Of a stretch of DNA of 64,000 nucleotides, positions 52,588 through 61,503 are shown one piece after another (position 1 is the first letter of the stretch; each line of letters opens with the position of its first letter). Made by a program: the position numbers and the translations under genes. The notes under the pieces were generated by a model. It made no database searches, was not told the origin of the DNA, and saw only the letters and a program-made list of their open reading frames with translations. Location of the stretch: contig JAOMEV010000003.1 of assembly GCA_028346125.1 (NCBI GenBank), forward strand, positions 42,358 through 106,357, given 5' to 3'. The stretch is from Bacteriovoracales bacterium. GTDB lineage: Bacteria; Bdellovibrionota; Bacteriovoracia; Bacteriovoracales; Bacteriovoracaceae.

Positions 52588-52980
52588 ATGGATATAAGTA
52601 AAAAGTTCATTGCTATAATTGATGACTCAAAGCCTATGCGCGAAGCAATAATAAACTATCTGACGAAAACAGATTTCCAATTCATCGAAGCTGTAGATGG
52701 TGAAGATGGAATAGAAGTAGTTAAAAAAAATGATGGAAAAATATCTCTCTTGATCATAGATTTAAATATGCCCAAATTAAATGGTATTGAAATGATGGAG
52801 AAATTGGCCGTTAATTCACTCGGAAATGATATACCAAAAATTCTCTTAACCTCAGAGCCCCCTCAGGAGTTTCTTTCTTTGAGGTCACGAATACCAAATT
52901 TGAGAGGATGGATGGTAAAACCAATAATGGAACAAAAGTTCATTGCTATCGTAAATAAGATATTAGAAGAACAAAAGTAA
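52588..52980 (+). CDS. Single-domain response regulator (CheY-like receiver)
   Basis: 130 residues: D12-D13 (IIDDSKPMR), phospho-acceptor D58 (LIIDLNMPKLNG), switch at LLTSEP and lysine motif GWMVKPI. Receiver only. It is related to the pairs at 2735 and 3671 but has the ordinary shorter loop before GWMVKP. The start is weak (A-rich, no clear ribosome site). It stands alone between YebC and the FecR gene, so it lacks a local kinase. Confidence 0.85.
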   Translation: MDISKKFIAIIDDSKPMREAIINYLTKTDFQFIEAVDGEDGIEVVKKNDGKISLLIIDLNMPKLNGIEMMEKLAVNSLGNDIPKILLTSEPPQEFLSLRSRIPNLRGWMVKPIMEQKFIAIVNKILEEQK

Positions 52981-53198
52981 AGTTACATTAAAGTCAATCC
53001 TTTTCGTCCAGAACCTCGAAATTAGGATATTAAAGTTTATTTTAATTTTTTTTAAAGGGGCTCATTTTTACCCTTATTATTCTTTTTAATTAAAAAAAAA
53101 CGGAAATAAATACCTCTAAACGACCCATTAGTAATTGGTCGTTGTCATTCGCCCGATGAATAATCCAGTATTAGAATTATTTTTAAGGAACCTTTACA

Positions 53199-55241
53199 TT
53201 GAAAAAATTGCTTTTTTTGATGGTCTTTTACATATTGCATGCTTCTTTCCTATGGGGAGCTGAACATATTGCTGAAGCAATTATTGTCAGAGGTAAAGTT
53301 ACAGTTTTAGAGCTAGGGGACCTTCAGGCGAAAGTGATTAAGAGAGGGGCCAAATTTAAAAAAGATGCCTCTATTCTTACTGGTCCGAGAAGTTTTATTA
53401 GAATTAGATTTTTAGACAAATCAATAGCAAGCTTAGGGCCAAACAGCAAGATGGTCGTCAATCAAGTTGGTAAAAAAAGAGCAAGTATCATTTCGCTTAT
53501 AAAAGGAAAGCTAAGAACAAAAGTCATTAAAAAAATTTCGAAGAAATCTCAAGGGGAGGAATCTCATTCACTTTATATCAAAACCGTTACCGCCTCTTTG
53601 GGGGTACGAGGTACTGACTTTCAAGTTCTTTACAATAAAAAAAATAAAGTAACTTCACTCCTTACCTATGAAGGAAAAGTCCAAATATCCAAAAATGAAA
53701 CGAGAGCAAAAGATCTCTCCAATAAAACAGATCAGGCCATACTCGAGGAAGAAACCAAGCAAATGGAAAAAGTTTTAAACTCTAAAGAAAGTGTTACAGT
53801 TCCTAAAGGACAATTCTCTGGAGTTAGTCCAAAGCTTAAAAAAACGACTTTACCTGTTAAGATTTCCCCAAAACAATTTACTCTTCTCTATAAAAATGAT
53901 GAACTCAAAGGGCCTAAAAGTTTAAAAGAAGTCACTCAAAAAGATTACATTCCTCAGGCCGAGCAAAAAGCACCTTTAGAAGGTGTCAGTGAAACTGCAT
54001 CTGGAAACTTTGCTCCTCGCTCAGGAGGCTTTTTAGACCTTGAAACAGGTCTCTATGTAGCACCAGGGAAGAAAAGTGAACTTAACAAAAAGCTTGGGGT
54101 TTACGAAGATAAAACTATTGGATCCTTAAGCTCAAAAACAGGAAAATATATTCCTCCAAAAGGACTCAAACTTGATTCTGTGAAAGGCTTTGTCCCAGAC
54201 AAAGATCAAAAAAATAAAAAAGAAGCTGATAAAATCAAGAAAAAAATAAAAGAACTTAACGAAGGAATAAAAAAGCAAAAAACGCTGTTAACTAAAACAT
54301 TAAGTTCTTTTTTTAAAAAAATAAAGGAAATAAAATTAAAAAAATCTAAAAAATTAAAAAGCCTCCTCGATCCAAACCTTCTACCAGCTAAAGGTGAATT
54401 TATCTATGGTAACTATGTTGGGCTTAAAAATTATTCAGAAGGGCATGATGGTAATTCAGGTCAAGAATCCATAAAAGAATCTTTTATGACTTATTTGGGT
54501 CAAAACCTTACATACGGCTTAACAAATAAATGGTCTATTGGTGTTTTGGTTAACCTTTACTTTCCCCTATCTAGCAAAATAGATTACGGACCCGGATCGC
54601 CAGGTGATTTAGATGGAGTCTCCTTAAAACAAGAATATGAATTTGATCATGAGGGTCCTTTTTTATCTGCCTCTTATAAAAATAAACAAGGCGTCTATAA
54701 ATTCATATTTAAACCAGAAAAAGATAAAGATTTTGCGGCCATTACGGACCCCAATGGAAAAATCCTTCAAACAGGCTCACACTCTTTGAAAGAAAGGTAT
54801 ATATCCCTAAGCTATAAAAAAACATGGAAAAAAGAGAAGGATTTCTACTCCGGTCATATTGAATTACAACACTTTGGAGGGAGAGAAGAAATCGTCGATA
54901 TTCCTCTTCATAAAAATATTATACAAGGATCAAGAAACACTATCCGAGTGGCCATTGAAGGGCAAAGAAATTTAAATCTGACAAATGCTATAAGAGTCGA
55001 GCTTAATTTGGCGAAGTCAACTTCAATGAGCTATCAAACTGTCGATGGATCTTCTGTTTCAGTCCAAGACTTATGGGGCTTTGACCAAAAATTCGCTTAT
55101 CTTCACCAGAATAAACTAGGATTGTGGTCGTTATTTTTAAACAGAGAAAAAACCAGTGGTAATTATGGGTCTGATGGTCATAAAGTCACAATAGGTAAAA
55201 TTAACTTAGGCTTAAGCTACATAAAAGACTTTTCACTATAG
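53199..55241 (+). CDS. FecR-domain protein with C-terminal outer-membrane barrel
   Basis: 680 residues, TTG start with AAGGAA nine bases upstream; signal peptide (1-21). Residues 25-160 form a FecR domain (GKVTVLELGDLQAKVIKRGA, ILTGPRSFIRIRFLDKS, SLGVRGTDFQVLYN, YEGKVQIS). Then a repetitive Lys/Pro-rich linker with ETGLYVAPG, SKTGKYIPPKG repeats (about 270-325), a Lys-rich coiled coil (330-390), and a C-terminal 280 residues of alternating hydrophobic strands (YRNGHxx pattern, SASYKNKQGVYKFIF) ending DFSL, consistent with a barrel. The fusion of a FecR domain with a barrel occurs in surface proteins of delta-like bacteria. Function unknown. Confidence 0.75.
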   Translation: MKKLLFLMVFYILHASFLWGAEHIAEAIIVRGKVTVLELGDLQAKVIKRGAKFKKDASILTGPRSFIRIRFLDKSIASLGPNSKMVVNQVGKKRASIISLIKGKLRTKVIKKISKKSQGEESHSLYIKTVTASLGVRGTDFQVLYNKKNKVTSLLTYEGKVQISKNETRAKDLSNKTDQAILEEETKQMEKVLNSKESVTVPKGQFSGVSPKLKKTTLPVKISPKQFTLLYKNDELKGPKSLKEVTQKDYIPQAEQKAPLEGVSETASGNFAPRSGGFLDLETGLYVAPGKKSELNKKLGVYEDKTIGSLSSKTGKYIPPKGLKLDSVKGFVPDKDQKNKKEADKIKKKIKELNEGIKKQKTLLTKTLSSFFKKIKEIKLKKSKKLKSLLDPNLLPAKGEFIYGNYVGLKNYSEGHDGNSGQESIKESFMTYLGQNLTYGLTNKWSIGVLVNLYFPLSSKIDYGPGSPGDLDGVSLKQEYEFDHEGPFLSASYKNKQGVYKFIFKPEKDKDFAAITDPNGKILQTGSHSLKERYISLSYKKTWKKEKDFYSGHIELQHFGGREEIVDIPLHKNIIQGSRNTIRVAIEGQRNLNLTNAIRVELNLAKSTSMSYQTVDGSSVSVQDLWGFDQKFAYLHQNKLGLWSLFLNREKTSGNYGSDGHKVTIGKINLGLSYIKDFSL

Positions 55242-55900
55242 GTTTACATGCGAAAAAAAAGAGGACAAAAATGTCCCCCCTAAAATTTTAATAAATAGTA
55301 AAGTAACAAATCCCTTATCAATACTTTTGTGCGCTTCAAGCTTTGCAAAGTTCCTCACGGCACTAGTCGTTCTTGTTCCATCTACGTAGATCCACCATAA
55401 ATAAAGAGTCTTATACATGTTGGCGCCCTGGTAAAACAGGACGCTTTCCTTGAAAATCTAGAGCCTCCGTGATAACTCACCTTCATGAAAAGTTAAAAAA
55501 TAGTTTTCTAGAAAAAGAGCTTAAGTCTCTTTTATCATCTTATCTTTTGGTTCCTGTCCCTACTTGAAAGTAATGAAGGAATAAATCCTTAGTATACTCC
55601 AAAACCGACACCATAAAACATCACCATTCTTAATGCTTAACCAATGGCCAAGCATGGCGTCGTATTTTTGGTTTTTTAAGAAAAGAACTCCCCAAAATAT
55701 TTATATATACTTTCGTTTGACTGTGGAAAATGCTAGTAATGGTAACATTATGATGATGGTCTTTTCCTTTTTAGTTGCATTTTAATTTCGATAAACGCCT
55801 GTTGAGGAAATACTCAATGCACAAAAAACTTAACTGGTTTTCTTAGAGCCCATTCATAAAGATAAGAAAAGTAATTAATTTAAAAAAATAAAGGAATTTG
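55242..55900. other. Intergenic with a probably degraded minus-strand gene
   Basis: 659 bp. On the minus strand a frame near 55450-55236 reads continuously (YQGANMYKTLYLWWIYVDGT, then SAVRNFAKLEAHKSIDKG) and, in other frames further upstream (55680-55560), more protein-like text with stops between. A short hairpin (GGACA at 55263-55267 with TGTCC at 55272-55276) followed on the minus strand by T8 ends it, as a real gene would. I take it as a decayed gene, family unknown. No RNA gene found; a tRNA-like look around 55430-55480 did not hold up. Confidence 0.4.
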
Positions 55901-56416
55901 ATGAAAGTTTTAACCATTTCTTTTATATTGACTTTATCAGCAATCGCTTTCGCTAAAGACACGAATTACTTTGTTGTTGAGAACTCTATTGTTATTAATA
56001 AGCCTATTGGGAAGGTATTTGAGTTTGCTGCAAATCCACTTAATGATGAACAATGGAGATCAGAAGTTAATAAGATAAAGGCAAGTGGCCCATGGGAGGT
56101 TGGAACAACTTATAAGGAAGATTCAACATTAGGGCTTAACCCCCATTACAAGACAATCACAAAAATGTTGGAGCTAGAGCACCCAAAAAAAATGGTCGTT
56201 CAAACAGGACAGGAACATTTACATCTTCGCTCTGAAAGAACTTTTAAGAAATTAGATGAAAGTAAAACTCTTATGACTTATCATGTTCAAGTTGATAAAG
56301 GAATGCCTTATACTGCAACCAAATTACCTGCACCAAGTTTTCTAGTAAAAATTTACTATAGTCAGGTAATGAAAAGTTATTTGCAAAAACTCAAGAGGAT
56401 ACTAGAACAGAATTAA
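55901..56416 (+). CDS. Exported SRPBCC (polyketide-cyclase-like) protein
   Basis: 171 residues from the ATG at 55901 with AAAGGA seven bases before. Signal peptide ending SAIAFA. The fold follows the SRPBCC order: NSIVINKPIGKVFEFAANPL, DEQWRSEVNKIKASGPWEVG, TSYKEDSTLG-like strand, ERTFKKLDESKTLMTYHVQV. A small-ligand carrier role is usual for this group; the residues lining the cup are not catalytic. Related in fold but not sequence to the START protein at 50617. Single gene. Confidence 0.82.
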   Translation: MKVLTISFILTLSAIAFAKDTNYFVVENSIVINKPIGKVFEFAANPLNDEQWRSEVNKIKASGPWEVGTTYKEDSTLGLNPHYKTITKMLELEHPKKMVVQTGQEHLHLRSERTFKKLDESKTLMTYHVQVDKGMPYTATKLPAPSFLVKIYYSQVMKSYLQKLKRILEQN

Positions 56417-56675
56417 CCCTCAACAAAAATTTTTTATAAATTACTTTATGCTGGTTATGTATTTATTAAGAGTATTTTTTTTGAAATAAAACAATTTTTT
56501 TACATTTAAGGCCATTAGTTCCCTTCAGTAAAAGGTTTAAAATAATCGAAGTGATGACTGCTTAAAATTACGCACCAAAATTATAGAGGTTCTTTAAATT
56601 TTTTTTTAACCCAGATGAATTTATTTATCCTCGTGTTAACAATCCAAAATTTTAATTTTTAACTAAAAAAATGAC

Positions 56676-56709
56676 ATAATATGCCGATAGTCATGTATCG
56701 GCATATTAT
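56676..56709. promoter_or_regulatory. Perfect 14-bp palindrome upstream of the histone-like gene
   Basis: ATAATATGCCGATA (56676-56689) and TATCGGCATATTAT (56696-56709) are exact inverted repeats around a 6-base spacer, 45 bp before the ATG at 56754. Too long and symmetrical for chance in this base composition. It is followed by T-rich sequence, so it might be the terminator of the gene ending at 56416, 260 bp back, but its position favours an operator or 5'UTR hairpin for the lysine-rich gene. The rest of 56417-56753 is empty. Confidence 0.6.
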
Positions 56710-56753
56710 TTTGTAGTTTTTTTAAGCTACCATGAGCAGATAGAGAGAGAATT

Positions 56754-57695
56754 ATGGCAAAAAAAACAAAAAAGAAAGTTGCTAAAAAACCTACTAAGAA
56801 AAAGACTAAAAAGAAAGTGGCCAAAAAGTCCGCTAAGAAAAAGGTCTCAAAAAAGACTACTAAAAAGAAAAAAGCAAAAAAGAAAGTAGTTAAAAAGCCT
56901 GCTAAGAAAAAGGCCACCAAAAAGAAAAAAGTAAAAAAGAAGGCCGTTAAAAAGCCTGCTAAGAAAAAAACTACCAAAAAGAAAAAAGTAAAAAAGAAGG
57001 CCGTTAAAAAGCCTGCTAAGAAAAAAACTACCAAAAAGAAAAAAGTAAAAAAGAAGGTCGTTAAAAAGCCTGCTAAGAAAAAAATCACCAAAAAGAAAAA
57101 AGTAAAAAAGAAGGTCGTTAAAAAGCCTGCTAAGAAAAAGGCCACTAAAAAGAAAAAAGTAAAAAGCAAACCTTCTGAGGAAAAAACAGAGAACAATTCC
57201 AAGCACTTAAAAATTCCTTTAAATTACTCTATCAACAGCCTAGAGTCCTTTACTAAACCGGGTACTGATGAAGAATTAGCAAGTAGAACTGATTGGTTAC
57301 TAGAGTTAAAAGACAAAAGCCAAGAGCTACTAAATATCTTAAGGAATTGGTCAGAAGCTTACGAAAGGGAAGATATTGAAAATAATAGCTGGGTTGTCCG
57401 TGCAGATTCGGAAAGTGCTAGAGTTGATAAGGAGGATTCTCTTAGGCTATTTAAACCAGAGCAAATTACCGATTACATAGAAAATAATATAATTAAGTGG
57501 ATAAAAGAGCCTTCAGACCCAAAAAAAGCTTATAGTTTTGCTCTTGAGGACTTTGAAAAGGTTTTCGAAAAAATTTGCCATATCAGATCTGAAAATACCA
57601 CGCCAATGGGTTTTTCAAGTGATGTCCGTCATCTTGGTCGTTTTCTTGAGATTATAGATAACAATATTAAATCTATGTTAGAAAGGCATGAGTAA
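56754..57695 (+). CDS. Histone H1-like protein with 19-residue repeats and a C-terminal domain
   Basis: 313 residues. The N-terminal 140 are almost only Lys, Ala, Val, Pro and Thr, with five near-identical units of the form VVKKPAKKKATKKKKVKKK (19 residues) after a looser first section. This is the (KKPAK)-type repeat of bacterial histone H1-like proteins. The last 170 residues are ordinary and helical (HLKIPLNYSINSLESFTKPG, WLLELKDKSQELLNILRNWS, SSDVRHLGRFLEIIDNNIK) and acidic, a domain I do not know. A DNA-binding tail plus a folded domain fits nucleoid organisation. The gene lies right behind a 14-bp palindrome. A long antisense frame there is only the mirror of the repeats. Confidence 0.8.
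   Translation: MAKKTKKKVAKKPTKKKTKKKVAKKSAKKKVSKKTTKKKKAKKKVVKKPAKKKATKKKKVKKKAVKKPAKKKTTKKKKVKKKAVKKPAKKKTTKKKKVKKKVVKKPAKKKITKKKKVKKKVVKKPAKKKATKKKKVKSKPSEEKTENNSKHLKIPLNYSINSLESFTKPGTDEELASRTDWLLELKDKSQELLNILRNWSEAYEREDIENNSWVVRADSESARVDKEDSLRLFKPEQITDYIENNIIKWIKEPSDPKKAYSFALEDFEKVFEKICHIRSENTTPMGFSSDVRHLGRFLEIIDNNIKSMLERHE
56886..57164 (+). repeat. 57-bp tandem repeat, about five copies, inside the histone-like gene
   Basis: Each 57-bp unit codes for 19 residues (starting VVKKPAKK or AVKKPAKK). Copies 2 and 3 are nearly identical at DNA level; others differ at a few third positions and at the ACC/ATC/ACT codon. Such repeats change number by replication slippage, so the length of the tail probably differs among relatives. 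Confidence 0.85.
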
Positions 57696-57990
57696 GGAAC
57701 CAAGTTTAAACTAAAGCGAGAATTAAAAAGTATATCATTTATGTGTGGGGGGGCATTTTTGGCCGTGTCTCCACAAAGGCATCGACATAAAAATTGAGCT
57801 AATTTTTTCTAATTTTAATTAATTTACTTGAAAAGACTTTAGACAGTTTCTTTAGAAAATCTAATAAAAGAAATCTTCTGGTCTACAGAATAAAATATTA
57901 AATAAAAAATAATTTTTATTACTACCCGAAAAAAAATAAAGTAATTAGAGTATTTTTTATAAACATTAATAATGTTATAAATTTCAAGAA

Positions 57991-58264
57991 TTATACTTCA
58001 TTGTTTATTATTTCTTGTCGCAAAAAAAGAAAATCAATTAAGGCCTTTTGGTATCTCATAGCTCTTTCATATCGATGCTCAATAATAGGATTTAAAAGAG
58101 CAAATGAGTTAAAAATGTGTTTTGGTTTTTTTCTTACCCAATGTCCATGGTATAAAAAAATTGTTTAAATTCTTTAATTTATGTTCATCAAATAAGAAAT
58201 CCCAAAGGTCACCATGGGTCGTATAATTATAAGATTGAGGTTCTATAATGATGAATTGTGTCGT
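57991..58264 (-). pseudogene. Frameshifted remnant of an unrecognised gene
   Basis: Two minus-strand frames continue each other. The first (58264 down to about 58110) reads QFIIIEPQSYNYTTHGDLWD and on; the second (about 58165 to 57991) reads FLYHGHWVRKKPKHIFNSFA and LNPIIEHRYERAMRYQKALI to a stop. A shift of one base around 58115-58160 would make one protein of about 85 residues. Composition and codon use are protein-like. I do not recognise the family. No start or ribosome site is clear. Confidence 0.4.
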
Positions 58265-58511
58265 CTAACAAATTTTTCAGAGCTAGAACTTCCCTAATTC
58301 TAGGAAACTGTTTTTTTGTTTTAGAGCATGGGTACCAAAATCTACCCTTAAATCAAAATCCAGAATGGAAATCTACAGTCATGGATAATTTGGAAGAAAA
58401 ACTTTTCCTTCTCTCATCATTAACAAGGGCCTCAGATCCAATTTCCATAACAGCACCTAACGTTCCTCTTTACCACTGTATCTAATTCTTAAGCCTGTGA
58501 CCACAAATTAA

Positions 58512-58766
58512 AAGTCGGAGATGCTTCCCAATAGCTTAAACATGGGATTTTTTCATAGGATCAACACAGCTTGGGTTTGACCGCCATTTAAGGACGATAA
58601 AGAATTTTTAAAAATGATTTCCAATCTTCTTAAAGGCTATATTAGAGCTGGATATAAAGTTTGTGGTCCTGCGATTTATGAACCTGTATTTAAATGTCAT
58701 GATTTCTTAACGGTATTAGACTTTAATTTATTAAGCCCTGTTTTTAAGAGATGCTACTCAAAATAG
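58512..58766 (+). pseudogene. Decayed GNAT/OlsB-like (hemolysin-type) acyltransferase, C-terminal part
   Basis: The reading frame has an in-frame TGA at 58578 and continues as PPFKDDKEFLKMISNLLKGY, IRAGYKVCGPAIYEPVFKCH, DFLTVLDFNLLSPVFKR. The motif LLKGY.R.G.KVCG.PA....F...DFL..LD is the characteristic C-terminal segment of OlsB/hemolysin-like GNAT acyltransferases, which make ornithine lipids. Upstream in another frame (58258-58485) FRARTSLILGNCFFVLEHGY may be an earlier piece (the ElgRs.v.pEyq segment). So the gene is inactive by a stop and shifts. The rest of 57696-59110 (1.4 kb) carries no intact gene. Confidence 0.55.
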
Positions 58767-59110
58767 TAATCATAAAATTTTTTATACATAAGATCTATTA
58801 GTAGGCCTATTTAAATAATCATATAAAATCGTATTTTTTTCTAACAAGTTAATTTTTATAACGCATGCTATATTTATATTGTTCATATTTTTTCTAAAAT
58901 CATGAAATTCCATACAAAAGCGTAGTATGAAATTAATTTGAAAGGACGTTTGAAATTACCTTATCCTTTGTAATTTTCACGTACTGTTTAAGTCACAATA
59001 TACAAATCAATTTTGATCGACTAAAACAATCTTAATTTTTAAAGTAAAAAAATCAATTAGCCGATCAATCTACATTAATTTAAAACGTTTTATTTTATAG
59101 GAAATTTGAG

Positions 59111-59506
59111 TTGAAAAGTAAAAAGGTTATAATAATAGATGATTCCAGTTCGGTAAGAGTTCAATTGAAAGAATGGCTGGAAAACCAATCCGTTGAGGTT
59201 TTTGAGGAGAATGATGGATATTCAGGTTTTGAAAAGATTAAAGCTTTAGAGAACTCTTTAGATCTCATAATTGTTGATTTAAACATGCCTGAGCTAGATG
59301 GATTTTCAATGCTGAAAATGCTCAAGGGTGATAAATTAGCCAGTTCAATACCGAAAATTATTTTAACAACAGAAATACCAAAAATATTTGCTAAAAAAGT
59401 AAAGGAAGAAACGGAAAATGTAAAAGCTTGGGCCATTAAACCCATTAATAAGACAAGATTAGACAACATTATAAAAAAAATCTACCCTGATTGGGATTTC
59501 AGTTAA
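59111..59506 (+). CDS. Single-domain response regulator (CheY-like receiver)
   Basis: 131 residues, TTG start behind AGGAAA. D10-D11 (IIIDDSSSVR), phospho-acceptor D56 (LIIVDLNMPELDG), LTTEIP switch and AWAIKPI lysine motif are present. Receiver only. It shares VDLNMP and the Trp before xxKP with the receivers at 2735, 3671 and 52588, so the four look like one local subfamily. It lies right after the gene graveyard and before an exported basic protein; no kinase is adjacent, the nearest being the Amt-kinase fusion at 61504. Confidence 0.87.
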   Translation: MKSKKVIIIDDSSSVRVQLKEWLENQSVEVFEENDGYSGFEKIKALENSLDLIIVDLNMPELDGFSMLKMLKGDKLASSIPKIILTTEIPKIFAKKVKEETENVKAWAIKPINKTRLDNIIKKIYPDWDFS

Positions 59507-59728
59507 GCCTTTATTTAAATCAGCGTTCAAAAATGGTTAAATAGAAGACGATTCGTACAAAATTAATGGACTTGTTTGGACTATTAAACCTGAGGGTAGA
59601 TTTGTAAAAATTTGGTTAAATCGTATCAAGCATTGGGAATAAGTTTAGTCTGGAGTAGTCATCTATAGCATCCTAAACTTAAGCCCTAACAAAAGCATAT
59701 TCTAAAATCACTACTCTCAATATTAAAA

Positions 59729-60223
59729 CTAATAATCTTCTTGCCTTTCGCCTTGAAAATCATCTTCGAATGGCATATCACCTCTATCATCACCCCTCAT
59801 TCTTCCACGTCCCTTACCACGACCTTTACCTCTGCCACGGCCTTTTCCCATTCGCCCACGTTTGTGCCTTCTCATTCTTTTCATTTCTTCTTCTACACAA
59901 CGTTCCATACTAATATTCCTCTTGCTCTTAATCCTCCGATGCGTGCACTTATCCTCAATTTCTTTTTTCCGCCTGGCCATCATAGATTTACGCTGATCTT
60001 TATTTAGGTTTTTCCTTCTTACCTTATTATTTTTGTGACAATCACGTAGAGCAAGCATACCTGATGCCTTTTGAAGGCAATCTTTAAATCCGTTCAGCAT
60101 ATTGAGTTGCGCTTTTACTCTAGATAAATCATCTGCCTTATTTTTTGCAAAATCAGCTTGGGCCATTCCCTTATAACAAATTAAAAATAACCCCAAAATA
60201 AAAGAAAACTTTATTAACCGCAT
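59729..60223 (-). CDS. Exported Arg/Gly-rich basic protein
   Basis: 164 residues with a signal peptide (ending YKGMA) and GAGGAGT before ATG. Residues 25-105 are a helical, charged region with four Cys (DCLQKASG, LRDCHKNN, EDKCTHRR, MERCVEEE), suggesting two disulfides. Then an RGG-like tail (HKRGRMGKGRGRGKGRGKGR) followed by an acidic end (DDRGDMPFEDDF). Such tails bind nucleic acid or anionic polymers. Unknown family. Single gene. Confidence 0.6.
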   Translation of the reverse strand: MRLIKFSFILGLFLICYKGMAQADFAKNKADDLSRVKAQLNMLNGFKDCLQKASGMLALRDCHKNNKVRRKNLNKDQRKSMMARRKKEIEDKCTHRRIKSKRNISMERCVEEEMKRMRRHKRGRMGKGRGRGKGRGKGRGRMRGDDRGDMPFEDDFQGERQEDY

Positions 60224-60654
60224 TTTTTTACTCCTCTATTTTAATTAAAAAATTAAAATGAATATATCTTATGACAATATGAATGAAATATAAATACTGA
60301 GACCTTTTGACCTAACTCTTATTACTTCATTTATTATTTACTTTAATAAGAATTAGCGATTTAGCGACTTTAAAAATATTGACAAGATTATTTATAATTT
60401 AAATAGGTTAAAAAACTAATCTCAAATGTTACCTTGATTTTTTAAAATAAAGCCTTGTTAAATATTTCGTATAAAAGGTTAGTAAGTAGAAACGCATACC
60501 AAAAATTTTCTATTTTAATTTAAAAACTCCCTTGAGAAAAAAATTAAAAATACTTTATGGGAATTTATTAATTATCTTTTTAAAAAATAAAAACGTTATA
60601 AAAATGGCATTAGGATTTTTTTTAAAAAATCTAATCTAAAATAAAGGATGCTAA
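60224..60654. other. Intergenic, no gene recognised
   Basis: 431 bp of very AT-rich sequence between divergent genes. No frame, hairpin with T-tract or RNA gene could be supported; the promoters of the exported basic protein and the GST-like gene must lie here. Confidence 0.5.
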
Positions 60655-61440
60655 GTGATTTTTCCCCAAAAAATTAATATGAACAAAATGCAAGAGCCTT
60701 ATCTTATAACTATTCCTTACTCACACTACTGTGAATTAGCTAGATGGGTATTAGACATTAGTAAAACCCAATATAAAGAAATGAAGTATATTCCAGTTTA
60801 TCATGCACAAATTGTAGGAAAGTTAAGGAAAAAGAAAGAAAATCGATCCAACTCTAGCTTTGCAGGCCAAGAAAGCGGCCATCACGGTGGAAGAAGAAAA
60901 TACTCAGTTCCCTTAGTTGTAATGCCAAATGGAATTATTTATAAAGACAGCTGGGAGATTCTAGAAACCTTTTTTGGGGCTGTAGATAAAAAATGGAAAG
61001 AAATATTAGACAACAAAATTGGAATTGCAACAAGACAATTGGCCTATTACTTCTATCTTGATCCAAAAAACAAATCCTTAATAAATAATATAATTAAACA
61101 AGCTATTACTGCCGAAAGGTTATTTTGGTTTTTATTTGAAAAAAAAATAAGAAAATCTATGTATGAATTAATGGCCATGACAGAAACAAACATTGAAACT
61201 TCAAAAAAAATTATATTAGAAATATTTGAACAAGCAAGTAAGAGGCTAGAGTTAAACCCCTACTCGATTACTGAGGAATCCAATTTTTCACCAACAGACC
61301 TCGCTTTTTGCGCTTTAGGTAGCATTGTCATCTTACCAAAAAATTATTCAAGGAACTTAATAAAAATGGCAAATTTAGAAGACCATCCCGATGAATATAA
61401 AGAAATAATTAAGATGTGCAGAGCAACCAAAGCTGGATAA
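60655..61440 (+). CDS. Glutathione S-transferase-like protein
   Basis: 261 residues, GTG start with GGATG upstream; an ATG nine codons later is possible but has no ribosome site. The N-terminal part has the thioredoxin/GST fold: EPYLITIPYSHYCELARWVLD, a helix that begins with the catalytic-site position, YSVPLVVMPNGIIYKDSWEILETF (the cis-Pro and the Ser-Trp glutathione-binding turn). An inserted loop (about 55-75, GHHGGRR) is unusual. The C-terminal half is all-helical as in GST. The residue at the active site is Ser or Cys of SHYC. Substrate unknown. Confidence 0.7.
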   Translation: MIFPQKINMNKMQEPYLITIPYSHYCELARWVLDISKTQYKEMKYIPVYHAQIVGKLRKKKENRSNSSFAGQESGHHGGRRKYSVPLVVMPNGIIYKDSWEILETFFGAVDKKWKEILDNKIGIATRQLAYYFYLDPKNKSLINNIIKQAITAERLFWFLFEKKIRKSMYELMAMTETNIETSKKIILEIFEQASKRLELNPYSITEESNFSPTDLAFCALGSIVILPKNYSRNLIKMANLEDHPDEYKEIIKMCRATKAG

Positions 61441-61503
61441 TTCATAATTCGAAATTATGAATCTAAGAGGGTTTCTTTTTAAATTTTTAGGACACAATGA
61501 AGT

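Noticed and set aside
55425..55490. A stretch that looked like a tRNA-Leu/Ser 5' part (TGGCGCC..TGGTA)
   Set aside because: No anticodon stem with a consistent loop, no T-arm and no CCA-side pairing could be drawn on either strand.
56663..57206. Long minus-strand frames opposite the histone-like gene, Phe/Leu-rich like a membrane protein
   Set aside because: They are the reverse reading of the AAG/AAA repeats and have no ribosome site; the plus-strand gene explains them.
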